A DNA stretch of 64,000 nucleotides from Caballeronia insecticola. GTDB lineage: Bacteria; Pseudomonadota; Gammaproteobacteria; Burkholderiales; Burkholderiaceae. Location: NCBI RefSeq assembly GCF_000402035.1, contig NC_021289.1, positions 558,001-622,000 of the forward strand. Direction: 5' to 3'. The notes beneath the pieces were generated by a model. It was not told the origin of the DNA, made no database searches, and saw only the letters and a list, made by a program, of their open reading frames with translations. The position numbers and the translations under genes are program-made. Of this stretch, positions 14,983 to 24,122 are shown piece by piece. The first letter of the stretch is position 1; each line of letters starts with the position of its first letter.

Positions 14983-16734
14983 ATGTCACTCATCGTCATC
15001 GCATTTCTCGGCGGCGTGTTCACCGTTCTGAGCCCCTGCATTCTGCCGGTCGTGCCGTTCGTGTTCGCGCGGTCGGACCGGCCATTTCTCACCGATCGCC
15101 TGCCGCTTCTGGCCGGGCTTGCGGGCACGTTCGCACTCGTGACCAGCATCGGCGCGGCCGGCCTCGCGGGGGCCGCGCAACTGAGCCAATACGGCCGCTG
15201 GATCGCGCTCGCGATGCTTGCGCTGTTCGGCGCGGCGCTGCTGTTTCCGTCGATTGCCGCGCGGCTCACGTTGCCGCTTTCGCAACTCGCGGACCGCATC
15301 ACCATGCGCTCTCAGTCGTATGGCACGACGCGCCGCATCGCGTCATCGACACTGCTCGGCGCGGCGACCGGTCTTCTGTGGGCGCCATGCGCGGGTCCGA
15401 TTCTCGGCGTGATTCTTACGGGCGCGGCGCTGCACGGAGCGAACTGGCAAACGGCGGCGGCGCTTGCTGCTTATGCCGTGGGCGCGGCGACTTCGCTTGC
15501 GGTTGCGACCGGCCTCGGCAAGCGCGCCTTCGATGCGCTCAAAGCTTCGCTCGGCTTCGGCGAGCATCTCAGACGCGCGCTGGGCGCACTCGTGTTGTTC
15601 ACCGTGGCCGCGGTCGCGACGGGTGTCGATACACGGCTGCTTGCATCGATACCGGGCGCGCCGACCAACGGCATCGAGGCACATCTCGTCGATCTGACGC
15701 GAACGAAGCATGCATCGCATGAAGCACGTCAGGGCGCGCGCGTGATGCGTGTATCGACGAATGCAGCGCTTCCGGTTGAGGGCCGCTTGCCGTCGCTCGA
15801 CGGCGCGACGAGCTGGCTCAACTCCGCCCCGCTGTCCGCCGATGCATTGCGCGGCAAGGTCGTGGTCGTCAACTTCTGGACGTACTCGTGCATCAACTGT
15901 CTGCGCACCTTGCCGTATCTCAAGACGTGGGCGCAGCGTTACGGCAACGACGGCCTTGTCGTGCTCGGCGTGCATACGCCCGAGTTCGGCTTCGAGCGCG
16001 ACACCGGCAACGTGAAGCGCGCGCTCGACCATCTGAACATTCGCTATCCCGTGGCGATCGATAACGACTACGGCGTGTGGCGCGCGTTCGGCAATCAATA
16101 CTGGCCGGCGTTCTATATCGTCGATGCGCAAGGGCGCGTGCGCTATCACCACTTCGGCGAAGGAGGATATCGCGAAGCCGAAGATACGATCCGTCAGTTG
16201 CTTGCCGATAACGGCAAGACGACCGCACGCGATGCGCAGACGGTCCAGGGCAGCGGCGCACAGGCAGCAGCCGATACGGCGGACATCGGATCGGGCGAGA
16301 CGTATGTGGGCTATCGGCAGGCGCAGGGGTTCGCATCGCCGCAACGCGTGAAGCCCGATGCGCAGCAAAGCTATACGTTGCCCGCGCAACTGTCGCTGAA
16401 CGAGTGGGCGCTCGATGGGCAATGGAACGTCGGCGGTGAAGCGGCCGTGCCTGCTGCATCGCAGGCGCGTATCGCGTATCGCTTTCATGCGCGCGATCTG
16501 CATCTCGTGCTGGCTCCATCGTCCGATGGCAAGCCGGTGCGCTTTCGCATCACGATCGATGGCAAGGCGCCGGGCAACTCGCACGGCGCCGATGTCGCCG
16601 CGGATGGCAGCGGCATCGTGACGAGCGCGCGGCTGTATCAGCTCGTGCGTCAGAGCGGCGCCGTGGATGACCGTACATTCCAGATCGAATTTCTCGATCC
16701 TGGTGCGCAGGTGTACAGCTTTACCTTTGGTTGA
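14983..16734 (+). CDS. DipZ-like fusion: CcdA/DsbD membrane domain plus thioredoxin plus C-terminal sheet domain
   Basis: 583 residues in three parts. Residues 1 to about 225 form a six-helix CcdA/DsbD-type electron carrier with the two characteristic Cys-Pro loops (LSPCILPVVPF and LWAPCAGPILG). About 265-400 is a TlpA-like redoxin with active site WTYSCINCLRT. About 430-583 is the DipZ C-terminal beta-rich domain. The protein would carry electrons from cytoplasmic thioredoxin to its own periplasmic redoxin domain. Mycobacterial DipZ has this architecture. It is divergent from the small redoxin gene across a repeat array, which implies common regulation. Confidence 0.87.
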   Translation: MSLIVIAFLGGVFTVLSPCILPVVPFVFARSDRPFLTDRLPLLAGLAGTFALVTSIGAAGLAGAAQLSQYGRWIALAMLALFGAALLFPSIAARLTLPLSQLADRITMRSQSYGTTRRIASSTLLGAATGLLWAPCAGPILGVILTGAALHGANWQTAAALAAYAVGAATSLAVATGLGKRAFDALKASLGFGEHLRRALGALVLFTVAAVATGVDTRLLASIPGAPTNGIEAHLVDLTRTKHASHEARQGARVMRVSTNAALPVEGRLPSLDGATSWLNSAPLSADALRGKVVVVNFWTYSCINCLRTLPYLKTWAQRYGNDGLVVLGVHTPEFGFERDTGNVKRALDHLNIRYPVAIDNDYGVWRAFGNQYWPAFYIVDAQGRVRYHHFGEGGYREAEDTIRQLLADNGKTTARDAQTVQGSGAQAAADTADIGSGETYVGYRQAQGFASPQRVKPDAQQSYTLPAQLSLNEWALDGQWNVGGEAAVPAASQARIAYRFHARDLHLVLAPSSDGKPVRFRITIDGKAPGNSHGADVAADGSGIVTSARLYQLVRQSGAVDDRTFQIEFLDPGAQVYSFTFG

Positions 16735-16792
16735 TGCCTATTGAGCCGCTTCGAAGACACGCGTGATGAGCGACCATTCCGCGATCTCTTAC

Positions 16793-17239
16793 CTACGAAC
16801 GCCGCGCAAGAAACCGATCCAGCTGCGCGGCGAACTGCTTGCCGTCGCGCGGACTGTACGGCGGCGGACCGCCCGTATCGACGCCCGTGCTGCGCAACTG
16901 GTCCATCATCGAGCGGATCGTCAGACGCTCTTCGATATTCTCCGCACTGAACCATTCGCCACGCGGATCGAGCGCATGCGCGCCCTTGGCGAGCACGGCG
17001 GCGGCCAGCGGAATGTCGGCGGTGATGATCAGATCGCCGGCCTCCGCCATCTCGACGATGCGTGCATCCGCGACATCGAAGCCCGATGGCACCTGAATCG
17101 CGCGAATGAACGGCGAGGGCGGCGTGCGCAGGAACTGATTGGCCACGAGCGTCACGTTGACCTTCACGCGTGGCCCCGCGCGAAACAGAATGTCCTTGAC
17201 GACGCTCGGGCAGGCGTCCGCATCGACCAGAATTTGCAT
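16793..17239 (-). CDS. YaiI/YqxD family protein (DUF188)
   Basis: 148 residues, the standard length. Signature residues [20 protein letters not shown] at the N-terminus, [38 protein letters not shown] in the middle and an [17 protein letters not shown] loop. The fold is PIN-like with conserved acidic residues, but no biochemical function is known to me. It ends close to the DipZ-like gene (convergent) and starts three bases from the end of the GntR gene, so the two minus-strand genes are probably cotranscribed. Confidence 0.88.
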   Translation of the reverse strand: MQILVDADACPSVVKDILFRAGPRVKVNVTLVANQFLRTPPSPFIRAIQVPSGFDVADARIVEMAEAGDLIITADIPLAAAVLAKGAHALDPRGEWFSAENIEERLTIRSMMDQLRSTGVDTGGPPPYSPRDGKQFAAQLDRFLARRS

Positions 17240-17242
17240 GGA

Positions 17243-17947
17243 TCAATGATCCGTCAGGTAAGTGGGATGGCTCGTGCGAATCTCGTCGATCTGATTCAGC
17301 GTGCCGGACAGATGCTTGCGCAGCGCCGCGTCGGCGGCTTCGATATCGCCTTTCTCGATGGCATCGACGATCTCGCGGTGATCGCGCACCACCGCCTTCG
17401 TCTTGCCTTCCACCGGCAAATGCAGGCGACGCAGCCGGTCGATATGTCCGCTCAACCTGCGCACCAGATCCCATAACTGCGGCACGCCCGCAGCTTCATA
17501 CATCTGCCGGTGAAACGCGTGATCGAGCAGCGAGAACTGCTCGACGTCGGCGGGATCGAGATATTCCTCCTGCTCGGCGATGGTCGCGCGCAGCCGCGCA
17601 ACCAGCGACGCCTTGTGTTCCCGCGCGAGCGTGCGCACGACTTCGAGTTCGATGGAACGGCGCAGGAAATGCGCCTGCAACGCCGATGCCACGCTGATCT
17701 GGCTCACGACGGTCGCATGCTGCGGAAAGATATCGACAAGTCCTTCTTCGCCGAGCTTGATCAGCGCGTCGCGCACGGGCGTCTGACTGAGGCCGTAGCG
17801 GGTCGCGAGTTCGCTGCGCGACAGCACCGTGCCGGGCGTCAGTTCCAGCGACAGGATCATCTCGCGCAGCCGCTCGAACACTTGCGGCGCGGCGTGACGG
17901 GACCGGTCGAGACGATGAACGGGACGAGGAGTATCGACGATTTTCAT
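17243..17947 (-). CDS. GntR-family transcriptional regulator (FCD type) of the aldarate genes
   Basis: 234 residues. The winged helix domain is at residues 20-90 (RSELATRYGLSQTPVRDALIKLGEEGLVDIFPQHATVVSQI). The FCD domain carries metal-site residues DHAFHRQMYEAAG and HREIVDAIEKGD. It is divergent from gudD and an MFS gene; the 175-base gap contains a perfect 16-bp palindrome near the gudD start and a related TAGTACTA element near its own promoter. It therefore probably controls both directions in response to glucarate, galactarate or a downstream keto-acid. Confidence 0.87.
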   Translation of the reverse strand: MKIVDTPRPVHRLDRSRHAAPQVFERLREMILSLELTPGTVLSRSELATRYGLSQTPVRDALIKLGEEGLVDIFPQHATVVSQISVASALQAHFLRRSIELEVVRTLAREHKASLVARLRATIAEQEEYLDPADVEQFSLLDHAFHRQMYEAAGVPQLWDLVRRLSGHIDRLRRLHLPVEGKTKAVVRDHREIVDAIEKGDIEAADAALRKHLSGTLNQIDEIRTSHPTYLTDH

Positions 17948-17979
17948 GGGCTGTAGCAGGACGGCGAAAACTGAAACAT

Positions 17980-17987
17980 TAGTACTA
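17980..17987. promoter_or_regulatory. TAGTACTA element near the GntR promoter
   Basis: An 8-bp palindrome, TAGTACTA, lies inside a longer CATTAGTACTATAG segment 33-40 bases before the GntR start codon. Its half-sites resemble those of the 18057-18072 palindrome, so it may be the autoregulatory operator. Confidence 0.35.
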
Positions 17988-18056
17988 TAGCCGGTCGCCA
18001 GGCCCGTCGCGTCTGGTTGCGCGATTCAGGGCGCGTCCGTACTTTCCCTACTGACA

Positions 18057-18072
18057 CACTAATATATTAGTG
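18057..18072. promoter_or_regulatory. Perfect 16-bp palindrome before gudD, probable GntR operator
   Basis: CACTAATATATTAGTG is fully self-complementary and ends 50 bases before the gudD ATG, in the divergent region shared with the GntR gene. Size, symmetry and location fit a FCD-type GntR operator. Confidence 0.6.
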
Positions 18073-18122
18073 CTTTACTATGCGTTCATCCTAGCTGCAT
18101 TCTTTCTTGCCGGAACCACTCC

Positions 18123-19397
18123 ATGACCCGCCCGATCTCCATCACGCAAGTTCGCGTCACTCCAATCGCTTTCCGCGACGGTCCGCTCCTCAACGCCGCA
18201 GGCATTCACGAGCCGTGGGCGCTGCGTGCCATCGTCGAAGTGGAGACGAGCGACGGGCGCATCGGCATCTCCGAGACTTATGGCGACGAACCGATGCTGC
18301 GCGTGCTGGAACAGGCGAAGGAACTCGTCGTCGGCCTGTCGCCGTTCGATCTGAACCAGATGGAAGAGCGCGTGCGCGCGACGATCAAGGCGACGCCCGG
18401 CGCGGTCGAATTCGAACTCGCACCGGGCTCGCATGCCGCGAAGAACGCGCCGAAGGTCATCAGCACGCTCGAAGTCGCGATGCTCGATCTGCAAGGGCAG
18501 ATTGTCGGCGCGCCGGTCGTCGATCTGCTCGGCGGCAAGGTGCGCGACGCGGTGCCGTACAGCGCGTATCTGTTCTTCAAGTACGCGGAGCACATCGACA
18601 AGCCCTATGCGCCGGATGCATGGGGCGAGGGCATCAGCCCTGAGCAGATCGTCGCGCAGGCGCGCCGCATGATCGAACTGTATGGCTTTCAGAGCATCAA
18701 GCTGAAGGGCGGCGTGTTCGAGCCGGCGCATGAAATCGCGTGTATGAAGGCGCTTTCGAAGGCGTTTCCCGGCATGCCGCTGCGGCTCGATCCGAACGCG
18801 AACTGGACGCTCGAAACGAGCATTGCGGCAGCGCCCGAACTCGACGAGATCCTCGAGTATTACGAGGATCCGTGTCCGGGTCTGGAAGGCATGGCCGAGT
18901 TGCAGAAGCATACGAAGCTGCCGCTCGCGACCAACATGGTCATCACGACGATGAACGATTTCCGCCGCGGCTGCGAGATGGGATCGATCAAGGTGCTGCT
19001 GTCGGATCATCACTACTGGGGCGGTCTGCGCGCAACGCAGACGCTCGCGCGCATGTGCAGGCTGTGGGGCTTCGGCATGTCGATGCATTCGAACTCGCAC
19101 CTCGGCATCAGCCTTATGGCGATGACGCATGTCGCGGCGAGCATCCCGAACCTCACCTACGCGTGCGACACGCATTACCCGTGGCAGGAAGAGGAAGTCA
19201 TCAAGGGCGGCCGTGTCGTGTTCGACAACGGTGCGGTGCGTGTGCCGACGACACCGGGCCTTGGCGTCGAACTCGATCGCGCGAAGCTGGCCGAGTTGCA
19301 CGAGCAGTATCTGTCGTGCGGTGTGCGCAATCGCGACGATCTCTCGCAGATGCGCAAGTATCAGCCGGAGTTCACCGGCAAGAATCCGCGCTTCTAA
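18123..19397 (+). CDS. gudD: Glucarate dehydratase-family enzyme (enolase superfamily)
   Basis: 424 residues, slightly shorter than E. coli GudD (446). It follows the glucarate dehydratase plan: an N-terminal capping domain, then a barrel with YGFQSIKLKGG (general-base Lys of the KxK motif, near residue 193), LDPNANW and YYEDPCPG (metal-ligand Asp and Glu), a LATNM strand and the catalytic His in GMSMHSNSHLGISL. The product would be 5-keto-4-deoxyglucarate. The C-terminal PGLGVELDRAKLAELHEQY is typical of the group. Followed by an MFS gene. Together with udh (2675-3532) this makes the start of an oxidative uronate/aldarate pathway. Use of galactarate cannot be excluded. Confidence 0.85.
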   Translation: MTRPISITQVRVTPIAFRDGPLLNAAGIHEPWALRAIVEVETSDGRIGISETYGDEPMLRVLEQAKELVVGLSPFDLNQMEERVRATIKATPGAVEFELAPGSHAAKNAPKVISTLEVAMLDLQGQIVGAPVVDLLGGKVRDAVPYSAYLFFKYAEHIDKPYAPDAWGEGISPEQIVAQARRMIELYGFQSIKLKGGVFEPAHEIACMKALSKAFPGMPLRLDPNANWTLETSIAAAPELDEILEYYEDPCPGLEGMAELQKHTKLPLATNMVITTMNDFRRGCEMGSIKVLLSDHHYWGGLRATQTLARMCRLWGFGMSMHSNSHLGISLMAMTHVAASIPNLTYACDTHYPWQEEEVIKGGRVVFDNGAVRVPTTPGLGVELDRAKLAELHEQYLSCGVRNRDDLSQMRKYQPEFTGKNPRF

Positions 19398-19458
19398 GTT
19401 TAAAAGAGTTCAAAGACGTCGTAGACGCATTCGCAGCGCCCATTCAGGAGACACGGTC

Positions 19459-20775
19459 ATGAGCAGTTCCAGCGCGCTGTCGAGCGCCGTACGCAAGATC
19501 AAGTGGCACGTGCTGCCGCTTTTCGTCGTGATGTTCATCGTCAATTACATCGACCGGGTGAACATCGGTTTCGTGCGTCAGCATCTGAGCGCGGACCTCG
19601 GCATCGGTGCGGCGGCATACGGGCTCGGAGCGGGCTTGTTCTTCGTGAGTTATGCCGTGTTCGAAGTGCCGTCGAACATGCTGTTGCAGCGTTTCGGCGC
19701 GAAGGCGTGGCTCACGCGCATCATGGTCACGTGGGGACTGGCGGCGGTCGGCATGGCCTTCGTGCAGGGCGAAACCTCGTTCTATGCGATGCGGCTTTTG
19801 CTCGGCGCGGCCGAGGCGGGCTTCTTCCCGGGCGTCGTCTTCTACTTCACGCAATGGCTGCCGCGCGATCAACGCGGCAAGGCAATGGCCATCTTTCTGA
19901 GCGGCTCCGCGCTGGCATCCGTGTTCTCGGGCCCGATCTCGGGCGGGCTGATGTTGATCGAAGGCGCGGGCATGCATGGCTGGCAGTGGATGTTCATCAT
20001 CGAAGGCATGGCGTCGGTCGTGCTCGCGGGCTTCGTGTGGTTCTGGCTCGATTCGAAACCGCGCGACGCGAAATGGCTCACGCGCGAAGAGCAGGATGCG
20101 CTCATCGGCGAGATCGAGGCGGAGCAGCTTCAGCGCGATGCGGCGCATACCGTGAAGCCGTCGGCGTGGAGTCTGCTGCGCGATCCGCAGATCCTGATCT
20201 TCTGCCTGATCTATTTCTCGGTGTCGCTGACCATTTACGGCGCGACGTTCTGGCTGCCGAGCATCATCCGCAAGATGGGGCATCTGAACGACTTTCAGGT
20301 CGGGCTCTTCAACTCGATTCCGTGGCTCATCTCCATTGTCGCGATGTATTTGTTCGCCGCGCTCGCCGCACGCTTCAAGTTCCAGCAGGCATGGGTCGCG
20401 TGCGTGCTGCTGATTGCGGCGCTCGGCATGTATGCCGCGGGTCAGGGCAGCCCGGTATTCTCGTTCGTGTCGATCTGCTTCGCGGCGATCGGCTTCAAGG
20501 CGGCGTCGTCACTGTTCTGGCCGATTCCGCAAGGCTATCTCGATGCACGCATCGCGGCGCCGGTGCTCGCGCTGATCAACTCGATCGGCAATCTTGGCGG
20601 CTTCGTCGCGCCCGCGACATTCGGCTTTCTCGAACAGAAGACCGGTTCCATTCAGGGCGGGCTGACCGGGCTTGCGCTGATGTCGGTGGTGGCCGCCGGC
20701 GTCGTTTTCTTTGCCCGCATAGTGCCGCGTGAAGGACGTGCCGCGCTCAAGCTGCAACCCGGCGCGCCGAAGTAA
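19459..20775 (+). CDS. MFS transporter (ACS family), probable aldarate carrier
   Basis: 438 residues from ATG 19459, with AGGAGA at 19446-19451. It is a 12-helix ACS-family carrier with VMFIVNYIDRVNIGFV in helix 1 and FEVPSNMLLQRFGAKAW after helix 2. It resembles the MFS protein at 329-1675 in these motifs. Placed 61 bases behind gudD on the same strand, it is most likely the importer for glucarate/galactarate. A longer in-frame extension upstream runs through the gudD 3' end and is not real. Confidence 0.87.
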   Translation: MSSSSALSSAVRKIKWHVLPLFVVMFIVNYIDRVNIGFVRQHLSADLGIGAAAYGLGAGLFFVSYAVFEVPSNMLLQRFGAKAWLTRIMVTWGLAAVGMAFVQGETSFYAMRLLLGAAEAGFFPGVVFYFTQWLPRDQRGKAMAIFLSGSALASVFSGPISGGLMLIEGAGMHGWQWMFIIEGMASVVLAGFVWFWLDSKPRDAKWLTREEQDALIGEIEAEQLQRDAAHTVKPSAWSLLRDPQILIFCLIYFSVSLTIYGATFWLPSIIRKMGHLNDFQVGLFNSIPWLISIVAMYLFAALAARFKFQQAWVACVLLIAALGMYAAGQGSPVFSFVSICFAAIGFKAASSLFWPIPQGYLDARIAAPVLALINSIGNLGGFVAPATFGFLEQKTGSIQGGLTGLALMSVVAAGVVFFARIVPREGRAALKLQPGAPK

Positions 20776-20904
20776 CGCACGAATAACACGTGAACGAAGC
20801 ACTGGTTAGCTAAGACCAAAGCCTTCGTTGGAGGGGCGCGGCACGCGTATTAGCATGAATCGCATCGGGCGATGTTGCCCGCGAGCACTTCTCCGGAAAC
20901 CTGC

Positions 20905-21114
20905 ATGCGATACAAGGGATACGAAGTCGCGCCTTCCGCGCGTCCATTGCCGAGCGGCCTGTATGCCGCGAATCTGACCATCGAACGCGACGCGTCGCCG
21001 CATGGCGCGTCGTTCACGTTCGACGCGCTCGACTATTTCTTCGAAGCCGATCACGCCGTGGCGTACGCCGCGCGCTGGGCGCGGCTGTGGATCGATCAAC
21101 GCAGCAAGCGCTGA
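20905..21114 (+). CDS. Small conserved hypothetical protein
   Basis: 69 residues starting MRYKGYEVAPSARPLPSGLYAANLTIERD and ending FDALDYFFEADHAVAYAARWARLWIDQRSKR. The pattern (short beta strands then a helix with YAxxWARxWID) is like small beta-proteobacterial proteins of unknown function. The upstream ATG at 20872 is possible but lacks a ribosome site. No function can be assigned. Confidence 0.6.
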   Translation: MRYKGYEVAPSARPLPSGLYAANLTIERDASPHGASFTFDALDYFFEADHAVAYAARWARLWIDQRSKR

Positions 21115-21150
21115 TCTCGTTGCTCCGTCTCTTTCCCGCTCAATCCTCAT

Positions 21151-21344
21151 AAGCTTTTCGAAACGCGCTGGTTCCAGAATGGTGCAGCCGATGGCTTCAA
21201 TCCGATATCCGATGCGCTGACGTGTTCACCAAAGGCGTGGTGCCGATTCTTCAGAAGCGCGGCATTTTCGGGCGCGCGTATGAAGGGAAGACTTTACGGA
21301 GTCGTCTCGGGCTGAAGGTGCCTGATGCCGTGGTTGCCGTGTAG
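21151..21344 (+). pseudogene. Remnant of an NtaA/SnaA-type flavin-dependent monooxygenase (C-terminal end)
   Basis: The first frame (21151 to about 21220) reads KLFETRWFQNGAADGFNPISDALT. After a one-base shift the second frame (21222-21344) reads VFTKGVVPILQKRGIFGRAYEG...LRSRLGL and stops at TAG 21342-21344. Together they match the C-terminal signature of nitrilotriacetate/dibenzothiophene-sulfone-type monooxygenases (GAADGFN ... FV..VVPIL..RG.FR..YEG.TLR..LGL), with some residues missing between the halves. The rest of the gene is gone. It lies just upstream of the ssu genes, where such sulfur-scavenging oxygenases often occur. Confidence 0.75.
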
Positions 21345-21479
21345 CGGACAAAGCGGCCTGAAAAGCTTTGCGCGCACGGTGTCATGCATCGCATGCATTG
21401 CATTGCAGAAAACCTTGTTTGCGCAGCTTTTTTTAACCGTCTACATTGGAAGGCATCCACTCATCGCAGGGGAAAAGCC

Positions 21480-21740
21480 ATGCCGGACATCCTGACGCGT
21501 TACTGGCACAGCCTCTCGGCCTCGGCGCGCGACGTGCGCGACCGCAAGCGCATGCGCGAATTCGAGCGCGTCAGGCAGGCATGCGCCTGCACGGCGTCAA
21601 ACGTCGACGAACGCGCAGGCGATGCGGCGAGCCGCACCGAGCGGCTCGAAAGCATCGCGCTTTACGCACGCGCGGGCTATTTCAACATGGGCTATACGGT
21701 CGATCTGTTTCAGGCGTCCGCCGAATTGCCGTCCGAGTGA
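21480..21740 (+). CDS. Small hypothetical protein
   Basis: 86 residues from ATG 21480 (MPDILTRYWHSLSASARDVRDRKRMREFERV...). It is rich in charged, probably helical segments, with a CAC pair near residue 35 and a C-terminal YARAGYFNMGYTVDLFQASAELPSE. I do not recognise a family. The frame and codon use look like coding sequence, but the ribosome site (GGGGAAAA) is only moderate. Confidence 0.5.
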   Translation: MPDILTRYWHSLSASARDVRDRKRMREFERVRQACACTASNVDERAGDAASRTERLESIALYARAGYFNMGYTVDLFQASAELPSE

Positions 21741-21946
21741 TCGGGCGGTTTTAGCTTTTTTCGGTCGTGTCGCCTAAATAGATTCGCATTCCTATTCGTT
21801 AATTTCCAAGCTAAAAGACGGTCATTGCAATCTGATTTTCTGCAATGGATATCACGATTGCTCGCTTAGCCATTGCGACGAGCGTTGCTAAGATCGATGA
21901 ACCACTCGGCATCGAAGATGCCTTATTCATCGCTTGAGGAATGCTT

Positions 21947-22921
21947 ATGCACGATCCGGATAATGCGTCGCGCCGACGCGCGCTCGTCAAACTCGCAGCC
22001 CTTGGCGCAAGCATGGCAAGCGGATTTGCCGCAAGCGGTGCACGCGCGGCTGAAACGCCGAAGACACTGCGCATCGGCTATCAGAAGTACGGCAACTTCG
22101 TCGTGTTGAAAGCGCGCGGCACGCTCGACAAGCGCCTCGCCGCGCAAGGCGTCACCGTGCAATGGCTCGAATTTCCCGCCGGGCCGCAACTGCTCGAAGG
22201 ACTCAATGCGGGCGCGGTCGATATCGGCACGGTCGGTGAAACGCCGCCGATCTTCGCACAGGCAGCGGGCGTCGATTTCGTCTATGTCGCGAACGAGCCG
22301 GCTGCGCCGAAAGCCGAGGCGATCGTCGTGCCGCAGAACTCGCCGATTCGTTCGGTGGCGGAACTGCGCGGCAAGAAAGTGGCCTTGAACAAGGGCTCGA
22401 ACGTTCATTATCTGCTCGTCGAAGCATTGAAGAAGGCCGGCCTGACTTACGCGGATATTCAACCCGTCTATCTCGCACCCGCCGATGCGCGCGCGGCCTT
22501 CGTGCAAGGCAGCATAGACGCATGGGTGATCTGGGATCCGTATCTCGCCGCCGCCGAAAAGCAAGCCAATGCGCGCCAGCTCACTGACGGCACGAATCTC
22601 GTGAGCAACATCCAGTACTACCTGGCCACGCGCAAGACCGCGACCGCGCAGCCGCAACTCGTGCATACGGTGCTGGAAGAACTCGATCAGGTCGATCGCT
22701 GGGCGCGCGACAACGTGCAAGCGGTGGCGGCACAACTGTCGCCGCTCGTCGGGCTGGATGCGGGCATTCTCGAAGTCGCGCTCAAGCGTACCGCGTATGG
22801 CGTGCAGCCGGTCGCGCCCGCGACGCTCGCCTATCAACAGCAGATCGCCGACGTGTTCACCAATCTCAAGCTGATCCCGAAGAAGCTCGACGTGACCGAG
22901 GCGCGCTGGAACGTCGCCTGA
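21947..22921 (+). CDS. ssuA: Aliphatic sulfonate-binding periplasmic protein SsuA
   Basis: 324 residues from ATG 21947; the ATG at 21941 is too close to the TGAGGA ribosome site. An N-terminal twin-arginine-like signal (SRRRALVKLAALGASMASGFA) is cleaved near ARA-AETPK. The mature protein has the SsuA/NMT1 fold (TLRIGYQKYGNFVVLKARGTL, GETPPIFAQAAGVDFVYVAN, NKGSNVHYLLVEAL, DAWVIWDPY). It binds alkanesulfonates for the SsuBC importer. First gene of ssuADCB. The AT-rich region upstream (21741-21940) probably holds the sulfur-starvation promoter. Confidence 0.92.
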   Translation: MHDPDNASRRRALVKLAALGASMASGFAASGARAAETPKTLRIGYQKYGNFVVLKARGTLDKRLAAQGVTVQWLEFPAGPQLLEGLNAGAVDIGTVGETPPIFAQAAGVDFVYVANEPAAPKAEAIVVPQNSPIRSVAELRGKKVALNKGSNVHYLLVEALKKAGLTYADIQPVYLAPADARAAFVQGSIDAWVIWDPYLAAAEKQANARQLTDGTNLVSNIQYYLATRKTATAQPQLVHTVLEELDQVDRWARDNVQAVAAQLSPLVGLDAGILEVALKRTAYGVQPVAPATLAYQQQIADVFTNLKLIPKKLDVTEARWNVA

Positions 22922-22966
22922 GCATCGCTTACGCAATTCACGACATACACGAAAGGCAGGCCCTGC

Positions 22967-24115
22967 ATGAATGTTTTCTGGTTCATTCCCACTCACGGCG
23001 ACAGCCGCTATCTCGGCACATCGCAAGGCGCGCGTGCAGCGAATTACGACTATTTCCGGCAGATCGCGACCGCCGCCGATACGCTCGGCTATGAAGGCGT
23101 GCTGCTGCCCACGGGCCGCTCCTGCGAAGATGCGTGGGTCGTGGCGTCGAGTCTGATTCCCGCGACAAAGCGCCTCAAGTTTCTCGTCGCGGTGCGCCCG
23201 GGGCTCAGTTCGCCGGGGCTTTCCGCGCGCATGGCATCGACGTTCGACCGGCTCTCGAACGGACGTCTTCTCATCAACGTCGTGACCGGTGGCGATCCGA
23301 CCGAGCTTGCAGGCGACGGCGTATTCGAGGATCACGATACACGCTACGAAATCACCGACGAATTTCTCAGCATCTGGCGCGGCCTGCTCGAAACATCGCA
23401 TGAAAACGGCAGCTTCGATTTCGACGGCAAGCATCTGCGTTCGCAAGGCGGCAAGGTGCTGTATCCGCCCGTGCAGCAGAAGCATCCGCCGCTGTGGTTC
23501 GGTGGATCGTCGCCGGCTGCGCACGAGATCGCGGCCAAGCATATCGATACGTATCTGACGTGGGGTGAGCCGCCCGCCGAAGTCGAGAAGAAGCTCGCCG
23601 ATATTCGACGCCGCGCCGCAAACAACGGCCGCGACATCAAGTTCGGTATCCGCTTGCATGTAATCGTGCGCGAGACGGAAGAGGAAGCATGGAAGGACGC
23701 AGAGCGCCTCATCAGCAAGCTCGACGATGAAACCATTCGCCGCGCGCAGGCTTCGTTCGCCAAGATGGATTCGGAAGGCCAGCGCCGCATGGCCGCGCTG
23801 CATGGCGGCAACCGCGACAAGCTCGAGGTGTATCCGCATCTGTGGGCGGGCGTCGGGCTCGTGCGCGGCGGGGCGGGCACGGCGCTCGTCGGCAATCCGC
23901 AACAGGTCGCCGGTCTGATGAAGCAATACGCCGAACTCGGTGTCGACACGTTCATTCTCTCGGGCTATCCGCATCTCGAAGAGTCGTATCGTTTTGCTGA
24001 ACTCGTGTTCCCGCTTTTGCCGCGCAAGCAGCAGGAAAAGGTGACGGGACCGCTGTCGGGACCATTCGGCGAAGTGATCGGCACATCCGAATTGCCGAAA
24101 GCGGCGCAAGGCTGA
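22967..24115 (+). CDS. ssuD: FMNH2-dependent alkanesulfonate monooxygenase SsuD
   Basis: 382 residues, the usual length. Starts [34 protein letters not shown] and carries the TIM-barrel motifs [55 protein letters not shown] and [16 protein letters not shown]. It cleaves alkanesulfonates to aldehyde and sulfite with reduced FMN and oxygen. The FMN reductase partner is not inside the operon, but a convergent NAD(P)H-FMN reductase lies right after ssuB (25752-26396). Confidence 0.95.
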   Translation: MNVFWFIPTHGDSRYLGTSQGARAANYDYFRQIATAADTLGYEGVLLPTGRSCEDAWVVASSLIPATKRLKFLVAVRPGLSSPGLSARMASTFDRLSNGRLLINVVTGGDPTELAGDGVFEDHDTRYEITDEFLSIWRGLLETSHENGSFDFDGKHLRSQGGKVLYPPVQQKHPPLWFGGSSPAAHEIAAKHIDTYLTWGEPPAEVEKKLADIRRRAANNGRDIKFGIRLHVIVRETEEEAWKDAERLISKLDDETIRRAQASFAKMDSEGQRRMAALHGGNRDKLEVYPHLWAGVGLVRGGAGTALVGNPQQVAGLMKQYAELGVDTFILSGYPHLEESYRFAELVFPLLPRKQQEKVTGPLSGPFGEVIGTSELPKAAQG

Positions 24116-24122
24116 CATCGCG

